DNA of 64,000 bases from Sporosarcina luteola (GTDB lineage Bacteria; Bacillota; Bacilli; Bacillales_A; Planococcaceae): positions 159,631 through 223,630 of the forward strand of contig JACHLS010000007.1 in the NCBI GenBank assembly GCA_014204635.1. Direction: 5' to 3'. This document shows positions 33,337 to 48,050 of this stretch, piece by piece; position 1 is the stretch's first letter; the number at the start of each line of letters is the position of its first letter. The notes under the pieces were generated by a model that was not told where the DNA came from, did no database searches, and was given only the letters and a program-made list of their open reading frames with translations. The position numbers were made by a program, and so were the translations under genes.

Positions 33337-33440
33337 TAAAAAAAGCGCGCACCTCATCCGAAGAAATGCGCTCATATCTATAACTGACTCCGGGTGCTCA
33401 ATCCGAATCAGCGGATGAGGTACGTAGAGCTAGACCAATG
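33337..33440 (-). ncRNA. leader element A of ecfA1, terminator/antiterminator-like
   Basis: A perfect 10-bp long-range pairing links ACCTCATCCG (33421-33412) with CGGATGAGGT (33360-33351). A competing hairpin uses AGCGCA near 33371 with TGCGCGCT near 33351-33344 and is followed by seven T then ATTTT. Two exclusive folds ahead of a T-run are the layout of an attenuator. Confidence 0.45.
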
Positions 33441-33478
33441 GAGGAACGATACCTGCCATCAATCGTAACACTCAGCTT

Positions 33479-33506
33479 TTCATATTGTCGTATAAATTAT
33501 TGTAAA
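33479..33506 (-). promoter_or_regulatory. promoter of the ecfA1 leader
   Basis: Minus strand TTTACA (33506-33501), 16 bp, TATGAA (33484-33479), directly after the rplQ terminator. It would give a leader of about 310 nt. Confidence 0.4.
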
Positions 33507-33541
33507 AGAAGGGTGTGGCTATGCGTATGCCAGACACACCC
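33505..33541 (-). terminator. terminator after rplQ
   Basis: Minus strand GGGTGTG...CACACCC stem with an inner GGC/GCC pairing, followed by TTCTTTT. It ends the alpha operon. Confidence 0.75.
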
Positions 33542-33594
33542 TCCTCAGATTCCAAGCAGTTTCGGTCAGCATACATGCCAGCCGTCTTTTTGGA

Positions 33595-33975
33595 TTAAAC
33601 TAATTCGATAACTACTACAGGTGCTCCATCGCCACGGCGAGGTCCCATTTTCATGATGCGTGTGTAACCACCTTGACGATCTGCATAGCGTGGCGCCACT
33701 GTATCAAACAATTTTTGCAATGCGAAAGTCTTTTGCTCTTTGCCCTCTTCGTCTTCAGTTACAATCACTTCACGACGGATGAACTCAGCAGCCTGACGGC
33801 GCGCATGCAAGTCTCCACGTTTACCAAGAGTGATCATTTTTTCGACGACGGATCGCAATTCTTTTGCGCGCGCTTCAGTCGTTTGGATACGCTCATGAAT
33901 AATGAGGTCTGTCGCTAAGTCGCGTAGCATCGCTTTACGTTGTGAACTTGTGCGTCCAAGTTTTCTGTATGCCAT
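33595..33975 (-). CDS. rplQ: 50S ribosomal protein L17
   Basis: 126 residues starting [21 protein letters not shown], ending with [14 protein letters not shown]. Both ends match the family. It follows rpoA by 27 bp and is the last gene of the alpha operon before a terminator. Confidence 0.98.
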   Translation of the reverse strand: MAYRKLGRTSSQRKAMLRDLATDLIIHERIQTTEARAKELRSVVEKMITLGKRGDLHARRQAAEFIRREVIVTEDEEGKEQKTFALQKLFDTVAPRYADRQGGYTRIMKMGPRRGDGAPVVVIELV

Positions 33976-34002
33976 AGAAGTTTCCCTCCCTCAATTTATT
34001 TC

Positions 34003-34947
34003 TTAATCTTCCGAGCGTAACCCAAGGTTCAACTCGTCCAATTTCGCCTTCACTTCTTCAAGTGATTTACGGCCAAGATTCCGTACTTTCATCATTTCGT
34101 CCTCTGACTTGTTGGCAAGTTCTAGGACTGTGTTGATGCCTGCACGTTTTAGGCAGTTATAAGAACGAACGGAAAGGTCAAGTTCTTCAATTGTCATTTC
34201 AAGTACTTTTTCTTTCTGATCTTCTTCTTTTTCTACCATAATTTCAGCAGATTGTGCCTCGTCGGTCATGCCGACAAAAATGTTCAGATGCTCCGTCAGG
34301 ATTTTTGCTCCGAGCGAAACAGCTTCTTTCGGACCGATGCTGCCATCTGTCCAAATATCAAACGTCAACTTGTCAAAGTTCGTGCTTTGACCGACCCGTG
34401 TATTTTCAACTTGGAAATTGACGCGTGAAACTGGAGTGTAAATAGAGTCAATCGGAATAACACCAATCGCAAGATCCTCACGTTTGTTCTGATCAGAAGG
34501 CGCATAGCCACGTCCACGGACAGCATACATACGCATGCGAAGATGACCGTTTTTGCCAAGCGTCGCGATATGAAGATCAGGGTTCAGCACTTCGACATCA
34601 CTGTCGTGAGTAATATCGGCTGCTGTTACAACTCCTTCACCTTTCACATCTATTTCAATCACTTTCTCATCATCTGAGTAGATTTTGAGAGCAAGCTTCT
34701 TCACGTTCAAAATAATTGTTGCTACGTCTTCGACGACACCTTCAATTGTAGAGAATTCATGAAGAACCCCGTCGATCTGAATAGATGTTACGGCAGCTCC
34801 TGGCAATGAAGAAAGAAGCACACGGCGCAAGGAATTCCCTAACGTATTTCCGTATCCACGCTCCAATGGTTCAATAATAAACTTACCGAACTTGGAATCT
34901 TCGCTGATCATAACTGTTTCAATCTTCGGTTTCTCAATCTCGATCAT
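34003..34947 (-). CDS. rpoA: RNA polymerase alpha subunit
   Basis: 314 residues. The N-terminal dimerisation domain ([18 protein letters not shown]) is followed by a linker and the C-terminal domain that binds UP elements and activators ([27 protein letters not shown]). The 135-bp gap to rpsK holds an 8-bp hairpin ACACAATT/AATTGTGT (35028-35056) with no T-run. Its role, if any, is unclear. Confidence 0.98.
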   Translation of the reverse strand: MIEIEKPKIETVMISEDSKFGKFIIEPLERGYGNTLGNSLRRVLLSSLPGAAVTSIQIDGVLHEFSTIEGVVEDVATIILNVKKLALKIYSDDEKVIEIDVKGEGVVTAADITHDSDVEVLNPDLHIATLGKNGHLRMRMYAVRGRGYAPSDQNKREDLAIGVIPIDSIYTPVSRVNFQVENTRVGQSTNFDKLTFDIWTDGSIGPKEAVSLGAKILTEHLNIFVGMTDEAQSAEIMVEKEEDQKEKVLEMTIEELDLSVRSYNCLKRAGINTVLELANKSEDEMMKVRNLGRKSLEEVKAKLDELNLGLRSED

Positions 34948-35082
34948 TCATTTACCCTCCTTCAAAACGTCTAGTATATAGGCCGTTCCATATTGAAATC
35001 GATTCGTATAGACAACAAATTGCAATCACACAATTCATTTTTGCCAAAAATTGTGTTTCTCAATCAATTGGAGAACAAACCT

Positions 35083-35861
<779 letters not shown>

Positions 35862-35885
35862 ATAGAGTGTGCACCTCCCTTTGTA

Positions 35886-36014
<129 letters not shown>

Positions 36015-36037
36015 TCAATATTCCGGAGTTGCAAAAG

Positions 36038-36256
36038 TTATTTGAAACGGTATGTGATACGACCGCGTGTTAAATCGTAAGGCGAAAGTTCCAATGTCAC
36101 TTTGTCGCCTGGCAGGATGCGGATAAAGTGCATACGGATCTTGCCTGATACATGTGCAAGAATCGTATGGCCATTTTCCAATTCTACCTTGAACATCGCG
36201 TTCGGCAACGTTTCGACTACGGTTCCTTCAACTTCAATTACGTCGTCCTTCGCCAT
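36038..36256 (-). CDS. infA: translation initiation factor IF-1
   Basis: 72 residues from ATG 36256 ([20 protein letters not shown]), an S1-like OB fold ending GRITYRFK. The longer frame to 36298 is rejected because AAGGGAGA lies just before the ATG and the family length is 72. It sits where map-infA-rpmJ is expected, with only a map remnant upstream. Confidence 0.97.
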   Translation of the reverse strand: MAKDDVIEVEGTVVETLPNAMFKVELENGHTILAHVSGKIRMHFIRILPGDKVTLELSPYDLTRGRITYRFK

Positions 36257-36317
36257 CAATCCTGTCTCCCTTCTATATCCAATAAAGGTCCTAACCATCT
36301 AGCGGCAGCAGTCGCCT

Positions 36318-37348
<1,031 letters not shown>

Positions 37349-37381
37349 TTACACCAATAGGGCCAGCCCTATACGGAATTT

Positions 37382-38674
37382 TTATTTCATGAAGCCTTTG
37401 TAATGCCGTTTCACGAGTTGGGACTCCAATTGCTTCATAGTCTCGAGTGCAACCCCGACGACGATGAGCAAGCTCGTTCCACCAATTTGAGCCGACTGTG
37501 GTAGGTTAGCCAGATTGATGAAGAAAATCGGCATGACTGCGACAACCGCCAAGAAGAGAGAGCCGACGAATGTCAGTCTGTACAAAGTGCTAGTCAAGTA
37601 TTTTTGTGTGTTTTGTCCTGGACGAATGCCCGGGATATAGGCCCCTTGCTTTTTCAAGTTGTCCGCCATATTTTCTGGATTCACTTGAATGAATGCATAG
37701 AAATAGGTGAACGCAAGGATCAATGCGACGTAAATAATCATTCCGACAGGATGCGTATAATCGAATGTCTGAGTAATGAACTTCGTTACGCTATTCTCTC
37801 CGAAAAATGCCGCCAATTGCTGTGGTGTGATGAAAAACGCCACGGCAAAGATGACTGGAATAACTCCCGCTGCATTCAACTTCAATGGCAAATGAGTTTG
37901 TTGGCCTGCTGTTGTTTGTGCACGGCCTGTAACTCGTTTTGCATACTGAATCGGAATTTTACGAAGCGCTTCTTGTACGTAAACGACACCTGCAATGATT
38001 GCAATAATGACAATCAATAACAGCACCATCGTTGCAATACGGATGAATAGCAGGTCGCCCGCATCTTGAATTTGAGTGGCATATAGTTGGTTAACAGCGT
38101 TCGGGATACCCGCCGCAATTCCGGCAAAGATGATAATGGAAATCCCATTACCGACACCTTTTGCAGTAATCTGTTCACCTAGCCACAACAAGAAGGAAGT
38201 TCCTGCTGTCAGAACGATTGCAATGACAATGTAAGTTGAAATGCCTTCATCCTTAATTAGCGTACCGCCAAACATTTGGTTGAACCCGAATGACATCGCA
38301 ATAGCTTGGATAAAAGCAAGAACAACAGTGAAATAACGTGTGAACTGGGCAAGTTTCCGTCTGCCGACATCTCCTTGCTTCGCCCACTCCGTAAACTTAG
38401 GAACTACATCCATCTGCAATAATTGCACAATGATGGATGCCGTGATGTAAGGCATGATTCCCATCGCAAAGATGGAGAACTTGGATAATGCCCCGCCACC
38501 AAATGTGTTTAAGAAACCGATAAATTGGTTATTGGTTGCTTGTAAAGCAGTCGCGTCAACGTTTGGCACCGGAATGAAGGTTCCGAGCCGGAAAACGATG
38601 AGTACGAGTAGTGTGAAAATGATTTTAGACCTGATATCTCTAACGCGCATAAAGTTGGAGATTGTCTGAAACAT
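37382..38674 (-). CDS. secY: preprotein translocase subunit SecY
   Basis: 430 residues with ten transmembrane helices. The N-terminus [20 protein letters not shown] and signature GIMPYITASIIVQLLQMDVVP are typical. It is the channel for protein export. Its ATG overlaps the rplO stop by one base (TAATG), so the two are translationally coupled. Confidence 0.98.
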   Translation of the reverse strand: MFQTISNFMRVRDIRSKIIFTLLVLIVFRLGTFIPVPNVDATALQATNNQFIGFLNTFGGGALSKFSIFAMGIMPYITASIIVQLLQMDVVPKFTEWAKQGDVGRRKLAQFTRYFTVVLAFIQAIAMSFGFNQMFGGTLIKDEGISTYIVIAIVLTAGTSFLLWLGEQITAKGVGNGISIIIFAGIAAGIPNAVNQLYATQIQDAGDLLFIRIATMVLLLIVIIAIIAGVVYVQEALRKIPIQYAKRVTGRAQTTAGQQTHLPLKLNAAGVIPVIFAVAFFITPQQLAAFFGENSVTKFITQTFDYTHPVGMIIYVALILAFTYFYAFIQVNPENMADNLKKQGAYIPGIRPGQNTQKYLTSTLYRLTFVGSLFLAVVAVMPIFFINLANLPQSAQIGGTSLLIVVGVALETMKQLESQLVKRHYKGFMK

Positions 38675-39114
38675 TATACCACCTCGGCTTGCCCGCCCGC
38701 TTTCTCGATTGCTTCTTTAGCTGAAGCAGAGAATTTGTGAGCTTTGACAGTAATCTTTTTCTCAAGAGTCCCATTACCAAGAATCTTAATACCGGATTTT
38801 TCATTGCTCACAATTCCTGTTTCGATCAGCAATTCAGGCGTTACTTCCGTGCCCTCCTCGAAACGGTTAAGAGTTTCAAGGTTAACGATCGCGTATTCCT
38901 TACGGTTGATGTTCGTAAATCCACGCTTAGGAAGACGTTGGAAAAGTGGAAGCTGTCCACCCTCGAATCCAAGACGAACGCCGCCGCCGGAACGAGCCTT
39001 TTGACCTTTGTGACCTTTACCGGAAGTCTTACCAGTACCGGAACCGATACCACGTCCAATACGCTTACGTGATTTACGTGCGCCTTCGGCTGGTTTCATT
39101 TCGTGTAATTTCAT
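38674..39114 (-). CDS. rplO: 50S ribosomal protein L15
   Basis: 146 residues from ATG 39114 ([14 protein letters not shown]), matching the family start. A GTG at 39126 in frame lies inside the AGGAGG and is not used. The glycine-rich N-terminal third ([17 protein letters not shown]) threads into 23S rRNA. Confidence 0.97.
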   Translation of the reverse strand: MKLHEMKPAEGARKSRKRIGRGIGSGTGKTSGKGHKGQKARSGGGVRLGFEGGQLPLFQRLPKRGFTNINRKEYAIVNLETLNRFEEGTEVTPELLIETGIVSNEKSGIKILGNGTLEKKITVKAHKFSASAKEAIEKAGGQAEVV

Positions 39115-39147
39115 CCTTATCGGCACCTCCTTATTCGAAAATGTGGA

Positions 39148-39330
39148 TTATTGTTCTTTTACTGTAACCAAGTGGCTGACTTTGTTGATCATGCCGCGGA
39201 TTGCGACATTATCTTCATGTTCAACCGTTTGGTTCAATTTGCGTAGACCTAATGCTTCAACTGTTTTGCGTTGTGCCGGTTTCGCACCGATCACACTTTT
39301 AGTAAGGGTGATTTCAAGTTTGTTTGCCAT
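39148..39330 (-). CDS. rpmD: 50S ribosomal protein L30
   Basis: 60 residues, starting [20 protein letters not shown]. It is the usual short bacterial form, 14 bp after rpsE and before rplO. Confidence 0.98.
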   Translation of the reverse strand: MANKLEITLTKSVIGAKPAQRKTVEALGLRKLNQTVEHEDNVAIRGMINKVSHLVTVKEQ

Positions 39331-39343
39331 TGTATTTCCCCCC

Positions 39344-39844
39344 TCAACCTAACAGTTCTTCTACGGATTTGCCGCGCAATTTTGCAACGTCTTCTGCGCG
39401 TTTCAAGCTCTTCAGCCCTTCAATTGTTGCACGGACCATGTTGATCGGTGTGCTAGAACCAAGAGATTTTGAAAGGATATCCGTGATTCCTGCTAGTTCT
39501 AGTACCGCACGGACTGGTCCTCCGGCGATAACTCCAGTACCAGGTGCTGCTGGTTTGATTAGGATCTGTCCAGCACCGAAACGTCCTAGTACTTCGTGTG
39601 GTGTAGTTCCTTGTACCATAGGCACTGCAATCAAGTTCTTTTTCGCATCTTCGATCGCCTTACGGATTGCGTCTGGAACCTCTTGTGCTTTACCAGTTCC
39701 GAAACCGACACGGCCGTTTTTATCTCCGACTACGACAAGTGCAGTAAAACGGAAACGACGTCCACCTTTAACCACTTTTGCTACACGGTTAATCGTAACT
39801 ACGCGTTCTTCGAATTCACTTTTAATCTGATCATTACGACGCAT
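39344..39844 (-). CDS. rpsE: 30S ribosomal protein S5
   Basis: 166 residues. [19 protein letters not shown] is the S5 N-terminal RNA-binding signature. A loop in this area is where spectinomycin resistance changes occur in other bacteria; the wild-type-like VVKGGRR context is present. Confidence 0.98.
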   Translation of the reverse strand: MRRNDQIKSEFEERVVTINRVAKVVKGGRRFRFTALVVVGDKNGRVGFGTGKAQEVPDAIRKAIEDAKKNLIAVPMVQGTTPHEVLGRFGAGQILIKPAAPGTGVIAGGPVRAVLELAGITDILSKSLGSSTPINMVRATIEGLKSLKRAEDVAKLRGKSVEELLG

Positions 39845-39866
39845 GAAATATGTCCCTCCTTCTTAA

Positions 39867-40229
39867 TTAAAATTCCAGTCCATTTTCGCGTGCTGCGTCC
39901 GCAAGAGCTTTGACACGGCCGTGAAATAGGTATCCGCCACGGTCAAATACGACTGACTTAACGTCTTTTTCAACGGCTTTTTTCGCGATCAATTCGCCGA
40001 TTTTAGCTGCTGCTTCAGCATTTCCTTTTGAGTCCGCACCGAACTCTTTATCCATAGTGGAAGCACTTGCAATCGTAATGCCATTCACATCATCGATTAA
40101 TTGTGCATAGATATGCTTATTTGAACGGTACACATTCAAACGTGGACGCGCTGCAGAACCGCTGATTTTCGTACGCACACGTGCGTGACGCTTTTTACGT
40201 ACAGCGTTTTTATCCTGTTTTGTGATCAT
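39867..40229 (-). CDS. rplR: 50S ribosomal protein L18
   Basis: 120 residues from ATG 40229 ([19 protein letters not shown]), preceded by GGAAGGAG. The frame is open nine bases further, but that start lacks a site. It binds 5S rRNA. Confidence 0.97.
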   Translation of the reverse strand: MITKQDKNAVRKKRHARVRTKISGSAARPRLNVYRSNKHIYAQLIDDVNGITIASASTMDKEFGADSKGNAEAAAKIGELIAKKAVEKDVKSVVFDRGGYLFHGRVKALADAARENGLEF

Positions 40230-40262
40230 CGTGGTCACTCCTTCCGGATGCCTTATGCGGCA

Positions 40263-40802
40263 TTATTTACCTGTTTTTCCTTCTTTGCGGCGGACTTGTT
40301 CGCCTTCGTACTTAATACCTTTACCTTTGTAAGGCTCTGGTGGACGTACTTGTCTGATGTTCGAAGCAAGAGCACCTACGCGTTCTTTATTGATGCCGCG
40401 AACAATGATTTTTGTGTTGGAAGGAACTTCAACTTCAATTCCTTCTTCTGGTGTGAACTCAACTGGATGAGAGTATCCAACGTTCAATACAAGCTTTTTA
40501 CCTTGAAGTTGTGCACGGTAACCTACCCCGACAAGTTCAAGAGAACGCTCGAATCCTTGAGATACACCTACAACCATATTGTTCAATAGTGAACGAGTTG
40601 TTCCGTGGATGGAACGGTGTTCTTTCGCATCAGAAGGACGGACCAAAGTAATCACGTTGCCTTCTTGCTCGATTTTAATATCAGTGTTAAATGTATTTGT
40701 AAGTTCGCCTTTCGGTCCTTTTACAGTAACGTGATTGTCATCAGAGATTGTAACAGTTACGTTTTCAGGCACCTCAATCGGCTTTTTGCCAATACGGGAC
40801 AT
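40263..40802 (-). CDS. rplF: 50S ribosomal protein L6
   Basis: 179 residues, [17 protein letters not shown] at the start and [22 protein letters not shown] near the end, both diagnostic. It has two similar domains and sits near the GTPase-associated centre. Confidence 0.98.
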   Translation of the reverse strand: MSRIGKKPIEVPENVTVTISDDNHVTVKGPKGELTNTFNTDIKIEQEGNVITLVRPSDAKEHRSIHGTTRSLLNNMVVGVSQGFERSLELVGVGYRAQLQGKKLVLNVGYSHPVEFTPEEGIEVEVPSNTKIIVRGINKERVGALASNIRQVRPPEPYKGKGIKYEGEQVRRKEGKTGK

Positions 40803-40832
40803 TCAATTGCACCTCCATTCTATTGTTGCGGA

Positions 40833-41231
40833 TTACCAAACGTAAGCTACGACTTCTCCGCCTACTTGTTTTGCACGAGCTTCCTTATCTGTAAGGAGAC
40901 CATGTGATGTGGAAACGAGGGCGATACCTAGACCATTCAAAACTTTAGGCACTTCGTTCGTTTTAGCATAAACGCGAAGACCCGGTTTTGAAATACGTTT
41001 AAGACCAGTGATAACACGCTCGTTATTTTGACCATATTTCAAGAAAATGCGGATGATGCCTTGTTTGCTATCTTCCACGTATTCGACGTCGCGGACGAAA
41101 CCTTCACGCTTCAAGATTTCAGCGATTTCTTTTTTCATATTTGAAGCAGGTACCTCAAGCTTCTCGTGGCGAACCATGTTCGCGTTACGGATGCGTGTAA
41201 GCATATCTGCAATCGGATCACTCATTGTCAT
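40833..41231 (-). CDS. rpsH: 30S ribosomal protein S8
   Basis: 132 residues. [19 protein letters not shown] at the N-terminus and [13 protein letters not shown] near the C-terminus. In E. coli S8 represses its operon through a 5S-like hairpin, but no such fold was tested here. The start may be two codons later. Confidence 0.97.
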   Translation of the reverse strand: MTMSDPIADMLTRIRNANMVRHEKLEVPASNMKKEIAEILKREGFVRDVEYVEDSKQGIIRIFLKYGQNNERVITGLKRISKPGLRVYAKTNEVPKVLNGLGIALVSTSHGLLTDKEARAKQVGGEVVAYVW

Positions 41232-41260
41232 TCCATTAACCTCCTTCCCAAGTTAGGGGA

Positions 41261-42005
<745 letters not shown>

Positions 42006-42032
42006 TCTAAAGAACCTCCCTTCTTCAAGAGA

Positions 42033-42398
42033 TTAATTTTTTTCTTTAAGTTCTTTTTTGCTAATTACGTCAAGTACTTCACCGGATTTTTTAGCAACAC
42101 GGGATTTGATGCGGTATGTTTTTCCGCTTTCCGTTTTTTCCTCGTATTTATAACCGACGCGAGTAGGTTCTCCCGACTTAGGATCGATTAGCATTACGTT
42201 GGAAACATGGATTGCTGCTTCCATGCTTACAATGCCTCCTTGAGGATTTGCTTGGTTCGGTTTCGTATGCTTTTTGACGATGTTAACACCTTCGACAAGA
42301 ACTCGTTCTTTGTTTGGAAGTACTGAGAGGATGACGCCAGTTTTACCTTTGTCTTTCCCAGTGATAACTTTTACTTTATCGCCTTTTTTAACGTGCAT
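42033..42398 (-). CDS. rplX: 50S ribosomal protein L24
   Basis: 121 residues. The KOW motif [19 protein letters not shown] lies at the N-terminus. The C-terminus carries about 18 extra residues ([18 protein letters not shown]) beyond the 103-residue Bacillus subtilis form. It starts assembly of the 50S subunit. Confidence 0.97.
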   Translation of the reverse strand: MHVKKGDKVKVITGKDKGKTGVILSVLPNKERVLVEGVNIVKKHTKPNQANPQGGIVSMEAAIHVSNVMLIDPKSGEPTRVGYKYEEKTESGKTYRIKSRVAKKSGEVLDVISKKELKEKN

Positions 42399-42433
42399 TG
42401 TATCGCACCTCCTTGATTGGCACTGTCATGTGA

Positions 42434-42802
42434 TTAAAGAACTTCTGGAGCTAGTGAAATGATTTTCATGAAGTTGTTATCGCGAAGTTCGCGGGCAACT
42501 GGTCCGAAAATACGAGTTCCACGTGGGCTCTTATCATCACGGATGATTACGCATGCATTCTCGTCGAACGTAATATAGGAGCCATCCTTACGACGTACTC
42601 CGCTTTTCGTGCGGACGATAACAGCTTTGACAACGTCACCTTTCTTGACAACGCCGCCTGGTGTTGCTTTCTTGACCGTAACAACGACGATATCACCGAT
42701 ATTCGCAGTCTTGCGTCCTGTTCCACCAAGTACTTTAATAGTTAAAACTTCGCGTGCACCTGAATTGTCGGCAACTTTCATACGAGTTTCCTGTTGAATC
42801 AT
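42434..42802 (-). CDS. rplN: 50S ribosomal protein L14
   Basis: 122 residues starting [19 protein letters not shown], ending [12 protein letters not shown], exactly the family length. It lies between rpsQ and rplX. Confidence 0.98.
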   Translation of the reverse strand: MIQQETRMKVADNSGAREVLTIKVLGGTGRKTANIGDIVVVTVKKATPGGVVKKGDVVKAVIVRTKSGVRRKDGSYITFDENACVIIRDDKSPRGTRIFGPVARELRDNNFMKIISLAPEVL

Positions 42803-42841
42803 TGAGGCTACCTCCTCTCGGAATTTACTTTCCGAACGTTA

Positions 42842-43105
42842 TTAAATGATGACCGCTTTTTCGACTACTTCGATAAGGCGGAAACGTTTTGTTGCTGATA
42901 ATGGGCGAGTTTCCATAATACGAACGATATCGCCGATTTTCGCTTCATTCATTTCATCATGTGCCTTGAATTTCTTTGAGTACTTTACACGCTTGCCGTA
43001 TAAAGAATGCTTTTTGTGTGTCTCTACCATTACGGTAACCGTTTTATCCATTTTGTCGGATACGACACGGCCTGTATATACTTTGCGCTGGTTACGCTCA
43101 GTCAT
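42842..43105 (-). CDS. rpsQ: 30S ribosomal protein S17
   Basis: 87 residues from ATG 43105 ([20 protein letters not shown]), preceded by AAGGAGG. The open frame extends six codons upstream through that site and is rejected. Confidence 0.97.
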   Translation of the reverse strand: MTERNQRKVYTGRVVSDKMDKTVTVMVETHKKHSLYGKRVKYSKKFKAHDEMNEAKIGDIVRIMETRPLSATKRFRLIEVVEKAVII

Positions 43106-43122
43106 GGCTGCAACCTCCTTCA

Positions 43123-43747
<625 letters not shown>

Positions 43748-43748
43748 A

Positions 43749-44405
43749 TTATTTGCCTCCTTCCTCAGAGTTCTTCTTCACTGGAAGGACTTCTCCCCGG
43801 TAGATCCATACTTTAACGCCTAGCTTACCATAAGTAGTGTCGGCTTCTGCATGTGCATAGTCGATGTCAGCACGTAATGTATGGAGAGGAACAGTTCCTT
43901 CGCTGTAGTGTTCCGCACGCGCGATGTCAGCACCGCCGAGACGTCCGGAGACTTGCGTTTTGATACCTTTAGCGCCTGCACGGATTGTGCGTTGGATCGC
44001 TTGTTTTTGTGCACGACGGAAAGATACACGGCTTTCCAATTGACGAGCGATTGATTCTGCAACCAATTTCGCATCAAGATCTGCACGTTTGATTTCAACG
44101 ATATTAATGTGGACACGCTTGCCAGTGATTTCGTTAAGCTGTTTGCGAAGTGCCTCGACTTCTGAACCGCCTTTACCGATCACCATACCTGGCTTCGCAG
44201 TGTGAATAGTAATGTTAACACGTTTTGCTGCACGCTCGATTTCCACTTTGGAAAGCGCCGCGTCAACTAGACGTTGTTCGATATATTCACGGATTTTCAA
44301 GTCTTCGTGTAATAGGTCCGCGTAGTCTTTCTCTGCATACCACTTCGAATCCCAATCACGAATGATGCCAACCCGTAAACCATTAGGATGTACTTTTTGA
44401 CCCAC
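43749..44405 (-). CDS. rpsC: 30S ribosomal protein S3
   Basis: 218 residues. The KH domain contains [20 protein letters not shown], and the C-terminal domain has [17 protein letters not shown]. It is part of the mRNA entry channel. It follows rplV with 3 bp between. Confidence 0.98.
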   Translation of the reverse strand: MGQKVHPNGLRVGIIRDWDSKWYAEKDYADLLHEDLKIREYIEQRLVDAALSKVEIERAAKRVNITIHTAKPGMVIGKGGSEVEALRKQLNEITGKRVHINIVEIKRADLDAKLVAESIARQLESRVSFRRAQKQAIQRTIRAGAKGIKTQVSGRLGGADIARAEHYSEGTVPLHTLRADIDYAHAEADTTYGKLGVKVWIYRGEVLPVKKNSEEGGK

Positions 44406-44408
44406 GAA

Positions 44409-44753
44409 TTATCCCTCCTTCTTTTCAGATACCACTACAGTGATGTGGCTCGTACGTTTGTTGATCGCACTTGCACGACCTTGTGCACGTGGACGGAAAC
44501 GTTTCATTGTCGGACCTTCATCAACGAATACTTCGCTTACGATGAGGTTTTCGACATCCAATTCATAGTTGTGTTCAGCATTAGCGATTGCTGATTTCAA
44601 TACTTTTTCTACAACCGGAGATGCCGCTTTAGGCGTCAGGCGTAGAATCGCGACAGCTTCACCGATTTTCTTGCCCCGGATAAGATCAACGACCAAACGG
44701 ACTTTGCGAGGAGCAATACGGACTGTGCGGGCAGTAGCTTTTGCTTGTTGCAT
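44409..44753 (-). CDS. rplV: 50S ribosomal protein L22
   Basis: 114 residues with a long beta-hairpin whose tip ([20 protein letters not shown]) lines the exit tunnel near the macrolide site. Sequence there is ordinary, with no insertion of the kind seen in resistant mutants. Confidence 0.98.
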   Translation of the reverse strand: MQQAKATARTVRIAPRKVRLVVDLIRGKKIGEAVAILRLTPKAASPVVEKVLKSAIANAEHNYELDVENLIVSEVFVDEGPTMKRFRPRAQGRASAINKRTSHITVVVSEKKEG

Positions 44754-44772
44754 CAGAAATACCTCCTCTCAA

Positions 44773-45051
44773 TTAGCGTTTTGTTTTCTTATCGTCGGCA
44801 CCATGACCTTTGTAAGTGCGCGTAGGTACGAATTCGCCCAATTTGTGACCAACCATATCCTCAGTCACATAAACAGGTACGTGTTTGCGTCCGTCATATA
44901 CTGCAATCGTCAATCCGATGAAAGACGGGAAGATAGTAGAACGGCGTGACCAAGTTTTGATTACCTGTTTCTTTGGTGCATCTTTTTGTGCATCAACCTT
45001 TTTCAATAAATGATCATCTGCAAAAGGTCCTTTTTTCAAGCTGCGGCCCAT
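44773..45051 (-). CDS. rpsS: 30S ribosomal protein S19
   Basis: 92 residues, [19 protein letters not shown] at the start and [19 protein letters not shown] at the end. It lies in the head of the 30S subunit next to S13. Confidence 0.98.
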   Translation of the reverse strand: MGRSLKKGPFADDHLLKKVDAQKDAPKKQVIKTWSRRSTIFPSFIGLTIAVYDGRKHVPVYVTEDMVGHKLGEFVPTRTYKGHGADDKKTKR

Positions 45052-45111
45052 GTCGAAACCTCCCTCCGTGATTGTACTACGGCCCAGTCATTGAACCGCA
45101 GTGCTATCACA

Positions 45112-45942
45112 TTATTTTTTACGACGACGAACGATAAGTTTGTCGGATTTGTTGTTTTTCTTACGTGTTTTGTAACCAAGAGCCGGTTTGCCCCATGGTG
45201 TAACAGGAGTCGGACGGCCGATTGGTGTACGTCCTTCACCACCACCGTGTGGGTGATCGTTAGGGTTCATGACAGAACCACGAACAGTCGGGCGCTTGCC
45301 TAACCAACGAGAACGACCTGCTTTACCGATGTTGATCAATTCGTGCTGCTCATTACCAACTTGACCGATAGTAGCGCGGCAAGTAGAAAGGACCATACGA
45401 ACTTCACCGGATTGTAGACGGATGATGACATATTTGCCTTCACGACCTAGTAGTTGTGCAGATGTACCTGCTGAACGTACTAGCTGACCGCCTTTACCAG
45501 GCTTCAACTCGATGTTGTGGATCGTAGAACCCATTGGAATGTTTTCTAGTGGAAGTGAGTTTCCTACGCGGATATCAGCTTCCGATCCAGACATGATTGT
45601 CATGCCTACTTCAAGACCTTTTGGTGCTAGGATGTAGCGTTTTTCTCCATCTGCATAGTTAATCAATGCGATGTTAGCAGAACGGTTTGGATCGTATTCG
45701 ATCGTAGCAACGCGTCCTGGAATGCCATCTTTCCGGCGTTGGAAATCGATGACACGGTATTGGCGCTTGTGGCCTCCACCTTGGTGACGAACAGTCATCC
45801 TACCTTGGTTGTTACGGCCGCCTTTGCGTTTGAGCGGTGTAAGCAATGATTTTTCCGGCTTATCTGTCGTGATGGCAGAGAAGTCCGAGCTAGTCATGTT
45901 ACGACGTCCGTTGGAGGTAGGTTTGTATTTCTTAATCGCCAT
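45112..45942 (-). CDS. rplB: 50S ribosomal protein L2
   Basis: 276 residues. The near-universal [19 protein letters not shown] contains the conserved His linked to peptidyl transfer. The N-terminus [17 protein letters not shown] is typical. Confidence 0.98.
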   Translation of the reverse strand: MAIKKYKPTSNGRRNMTSSDFSAITTDKPEKSLLTPLKRKGGRNNQGRMTVRHQGGGHKRQYRVIDFQRRKDGIPGRVATIEYDPNRSANIALINYADGEKRYILAPKGLEVGMTIMSGSEADIRVGNSLPLENIPMGSTIHNIELKPGKGGQLVRSAGTSAQLLGREGKYVIIRLQSGEVRMVLSTCRATIGQVGNEQHELINIGKAGRSRWLGKRPTVRGSVMNPNDHPHGGGEGRTPIGRPTPVTPWGKPALGYKTRKKNNKSDKLIVRRRKK

Positions 45943-45975
45943 TGGTGTTCCCTCCTTCGTTTAATTGCGTTTCAA

Positions 45976-46260
45976 TTACATTTCAAATAGTTCGATGTCT
46001 TTGGAGTCTGCTGTTAGTGTAACAATCGCTTTGCGGCGCTTGTTCGTGTAACCAGCATGTTTGCCCATGCGTTTGAACTTGCCTTTATAGTTCTGAACGT
46101 TGACCTTTTCCACTTTCACGCCGAAGATTTCTTCGACAGCTTGCTTCACATGCGTTTTGTTAGCACGTGTATCCACTTCGAAAGTGTATTTTTTGAACTC
46201 CATTTGTTCAGAAGAACGCTCGGTAATGACCGGACGTTTCAATACATCACGTGCTTCCAT
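45976..46260 (-). CDS. rplW: 50S ribosomal protein L23
   Basis: 94 residues starting [16 protein letters not shown]. It docks trigger factor and SRP at the tunnel exit. Its ATG overlaps the rplD stop by one base (TAATG). Confidence 0.98.
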   Translation of the reverse strand: MEARDVLKRPVITERSSEQMEFKKYTFEVDTRANKTHVKQAVEEIFGVKVEKVNVQNYKGKFKRMGKHAGYTNKRRKAIVTLTADSKDIELFEM

Positions 46261-46883
46261 TAACCAAGCACCTCCTCTAATTTTTCAACTGCACCTTTCG
46301 TGATGACCAGTTTGTCATGAGCGACAAGGTCAAGAACATTGATGCCGTTAGCTGTAACGACGCTTACGCCAGGGATGTTGCGAGCGGACAATGCCACTGT
46401 TTCATCTAGGTCAGCTGTTACGAATAAAGCTTTTTTATCGATTGATAGGTTTGCAAGCACTTTTACAAATTCTTTTGTTTTTGGTGCGTCGAATGCAAGG
46501 CCTTCCAATACGATGATTTCTTCATCGCGAACTTTCGTGGAAAGTGCAGATCGAAGAGCTAAGCGACGGACTTTCTTAGGAAGTTTGTAGCTGTAGCTTC
46601 TTGGAGTTGGACCGAACACGATACCGCCTCCACGCCATTGTGGTGAACGGATGGACCCTTGACGAGCACGTCCTGTTCCTTTTTGGCGCCATGGTTTACG
46701 GCCACCGCCGGCTACTTCCGCGCGAGTTTTTACTTTATGGTTCCCTTGGCGCAAAGAAGCGCGTTGTTGAACCAATGTTTCAAATAGGACAGCTTCATTA
46801 GGCTCGATTCCGAAGATTCCTTCGTTCAATTCGATTTCGCCAACTGAAGAACCTGTCTGGTTTAGTACGGATACTTTAGGCAT
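46260..46883 (-). CDS. rplD: 50S ribosomal protein L4
   Basis: 207 residues, [19 protein letters not shown] at the start. The tunnel loop includes [19 protein letters not shown]. In E. coli L4 also represses its own operon; nothing here tests that. It overlaps rplW by one base. Confidence 0.98.
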   Translation of the reverse strand: MPKVSVLNQTGSSVGEIELNEGIFGIEPNEAVLFETLVQQRASLRQGNHKVKTRAEVAGGGRKPWRQKGTGRARQGSIRSPQWRGGGIVFGPTPRSYSYKLPKKVRRLALRSALSTKVRDEEIIVLEGLAFDAPKTKEFVKVLANLSIDKKALFVTADLDETVALSARNIPGVSVVTANGINVLDLVAHDKLVITKGAVEKLEEVLG

Positions 46884-46908
46884 TCCTGTTTCCTCCTTCC
46901 TTTAGAAA

Positions 46909-47538
46909 TTAGTTCCCTTTGATAGCACTTTTCACTTGGATCAAGGATTTGCGTGCTCCTGGAACATTACCTTTTACAAGCAACAAGTTACGCTCAGCGT
47001 CAACTCGTACGATTTCAAGGTTTTGGATTGTAATTGTTTTCCCGCCTGTACGTCCTGGTAGTTTCATACCTTTGAATACACGTTGTCCGTCAACAGCTCC
47101 TAGGGAACCTGGGGCACGGTGGAAACGGGAACCGTGGCTCATTGGGCCGCGGGAATGTCCGTGGCGTTTGATAACACCTTGGAACCCTTTACCTTTTGAT
47201 ACTCCTGTAATGTCAACGATATCGCCTTCAGCGAATGCGTCAACTTTGACTTCCTGACCAACTTCATACCCAGCCACATCCAGTCCGCGGAATTCACGGA
47301 TGAAGCGCTTAGGTGCCGTTTCAGCTTTCGCAACGTGCCCCTTTTCAGGTTTGTTTGCAAGCTTTTCACGTTTATCTTCGAATCCAAGCTGGATTGCTTC
47401 GTAGCCGTCCGTTTCAACTGTCTTCTTTTGAAGAACAACGTTTGGAGCAGCTTCAATCACAGTTACTGGGATCAAATCGCCGTTTTCAGCAAAGATTTGC
47501 GTCATACCGACTTTTCTTCCTAAGATTCCTTTGGTCAT
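46909..47538 (-). CDS. rplC: 50S ribosomal protein L3
   Basis: 209 residues, [19 protein letters not shown] at the start, and the conserved [20 protein letters not shown] that reaches towards the peptidyl transferase centre. Confidence 0.98.
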   Translation of the reverse strand: MTKGILGRKVGMTQIFAENGDLIPVTVIEAAPNVVLQKKTVETDGYEAIQLGFEDKREKLANKPEKGHVAKAETAPKRFIREFRGLDVAGYEVGQEVKVDAFAEGDIVDITGVSKGKGFQGVIKRHGHSRGPMSHGSRFHRAPGSLGAVDGQRVFKGMKLPGRTGGKTITIQNLEIVRVDAERNLLLVKGNVPGARKSLIQVKSAIKGN

Positions 47539-47583
47539 TTGTCACACCTCCTGAAATAGTTTGTTTGTTTTGTATTGGTAAGA

Positions 47584-48014
<431 letters not shown>

Positions 48015-48021
48015 ATTCAAC

Positions 48022-48050
48022 ATTATACATAAGGATATAGGTTTCTGCAA
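48022..48050 (-). promoter_or_regulatory. rpsJ: S10 operon promoter
   Basis: Minus strand TTGCAG (48050-48045), 17 bp, TATAAT (48027-48022): a strong sigma-A promoter about 130 bp before rpsJ. Confidence 0.85.

Noticed and set aside
38841..39059. Long frames in alternative phases over the ribosomal genes (example given)
   Set aside because: These are shadows of the highly biased codon use in ribosomal genes, without ribosome binding sites or known products.
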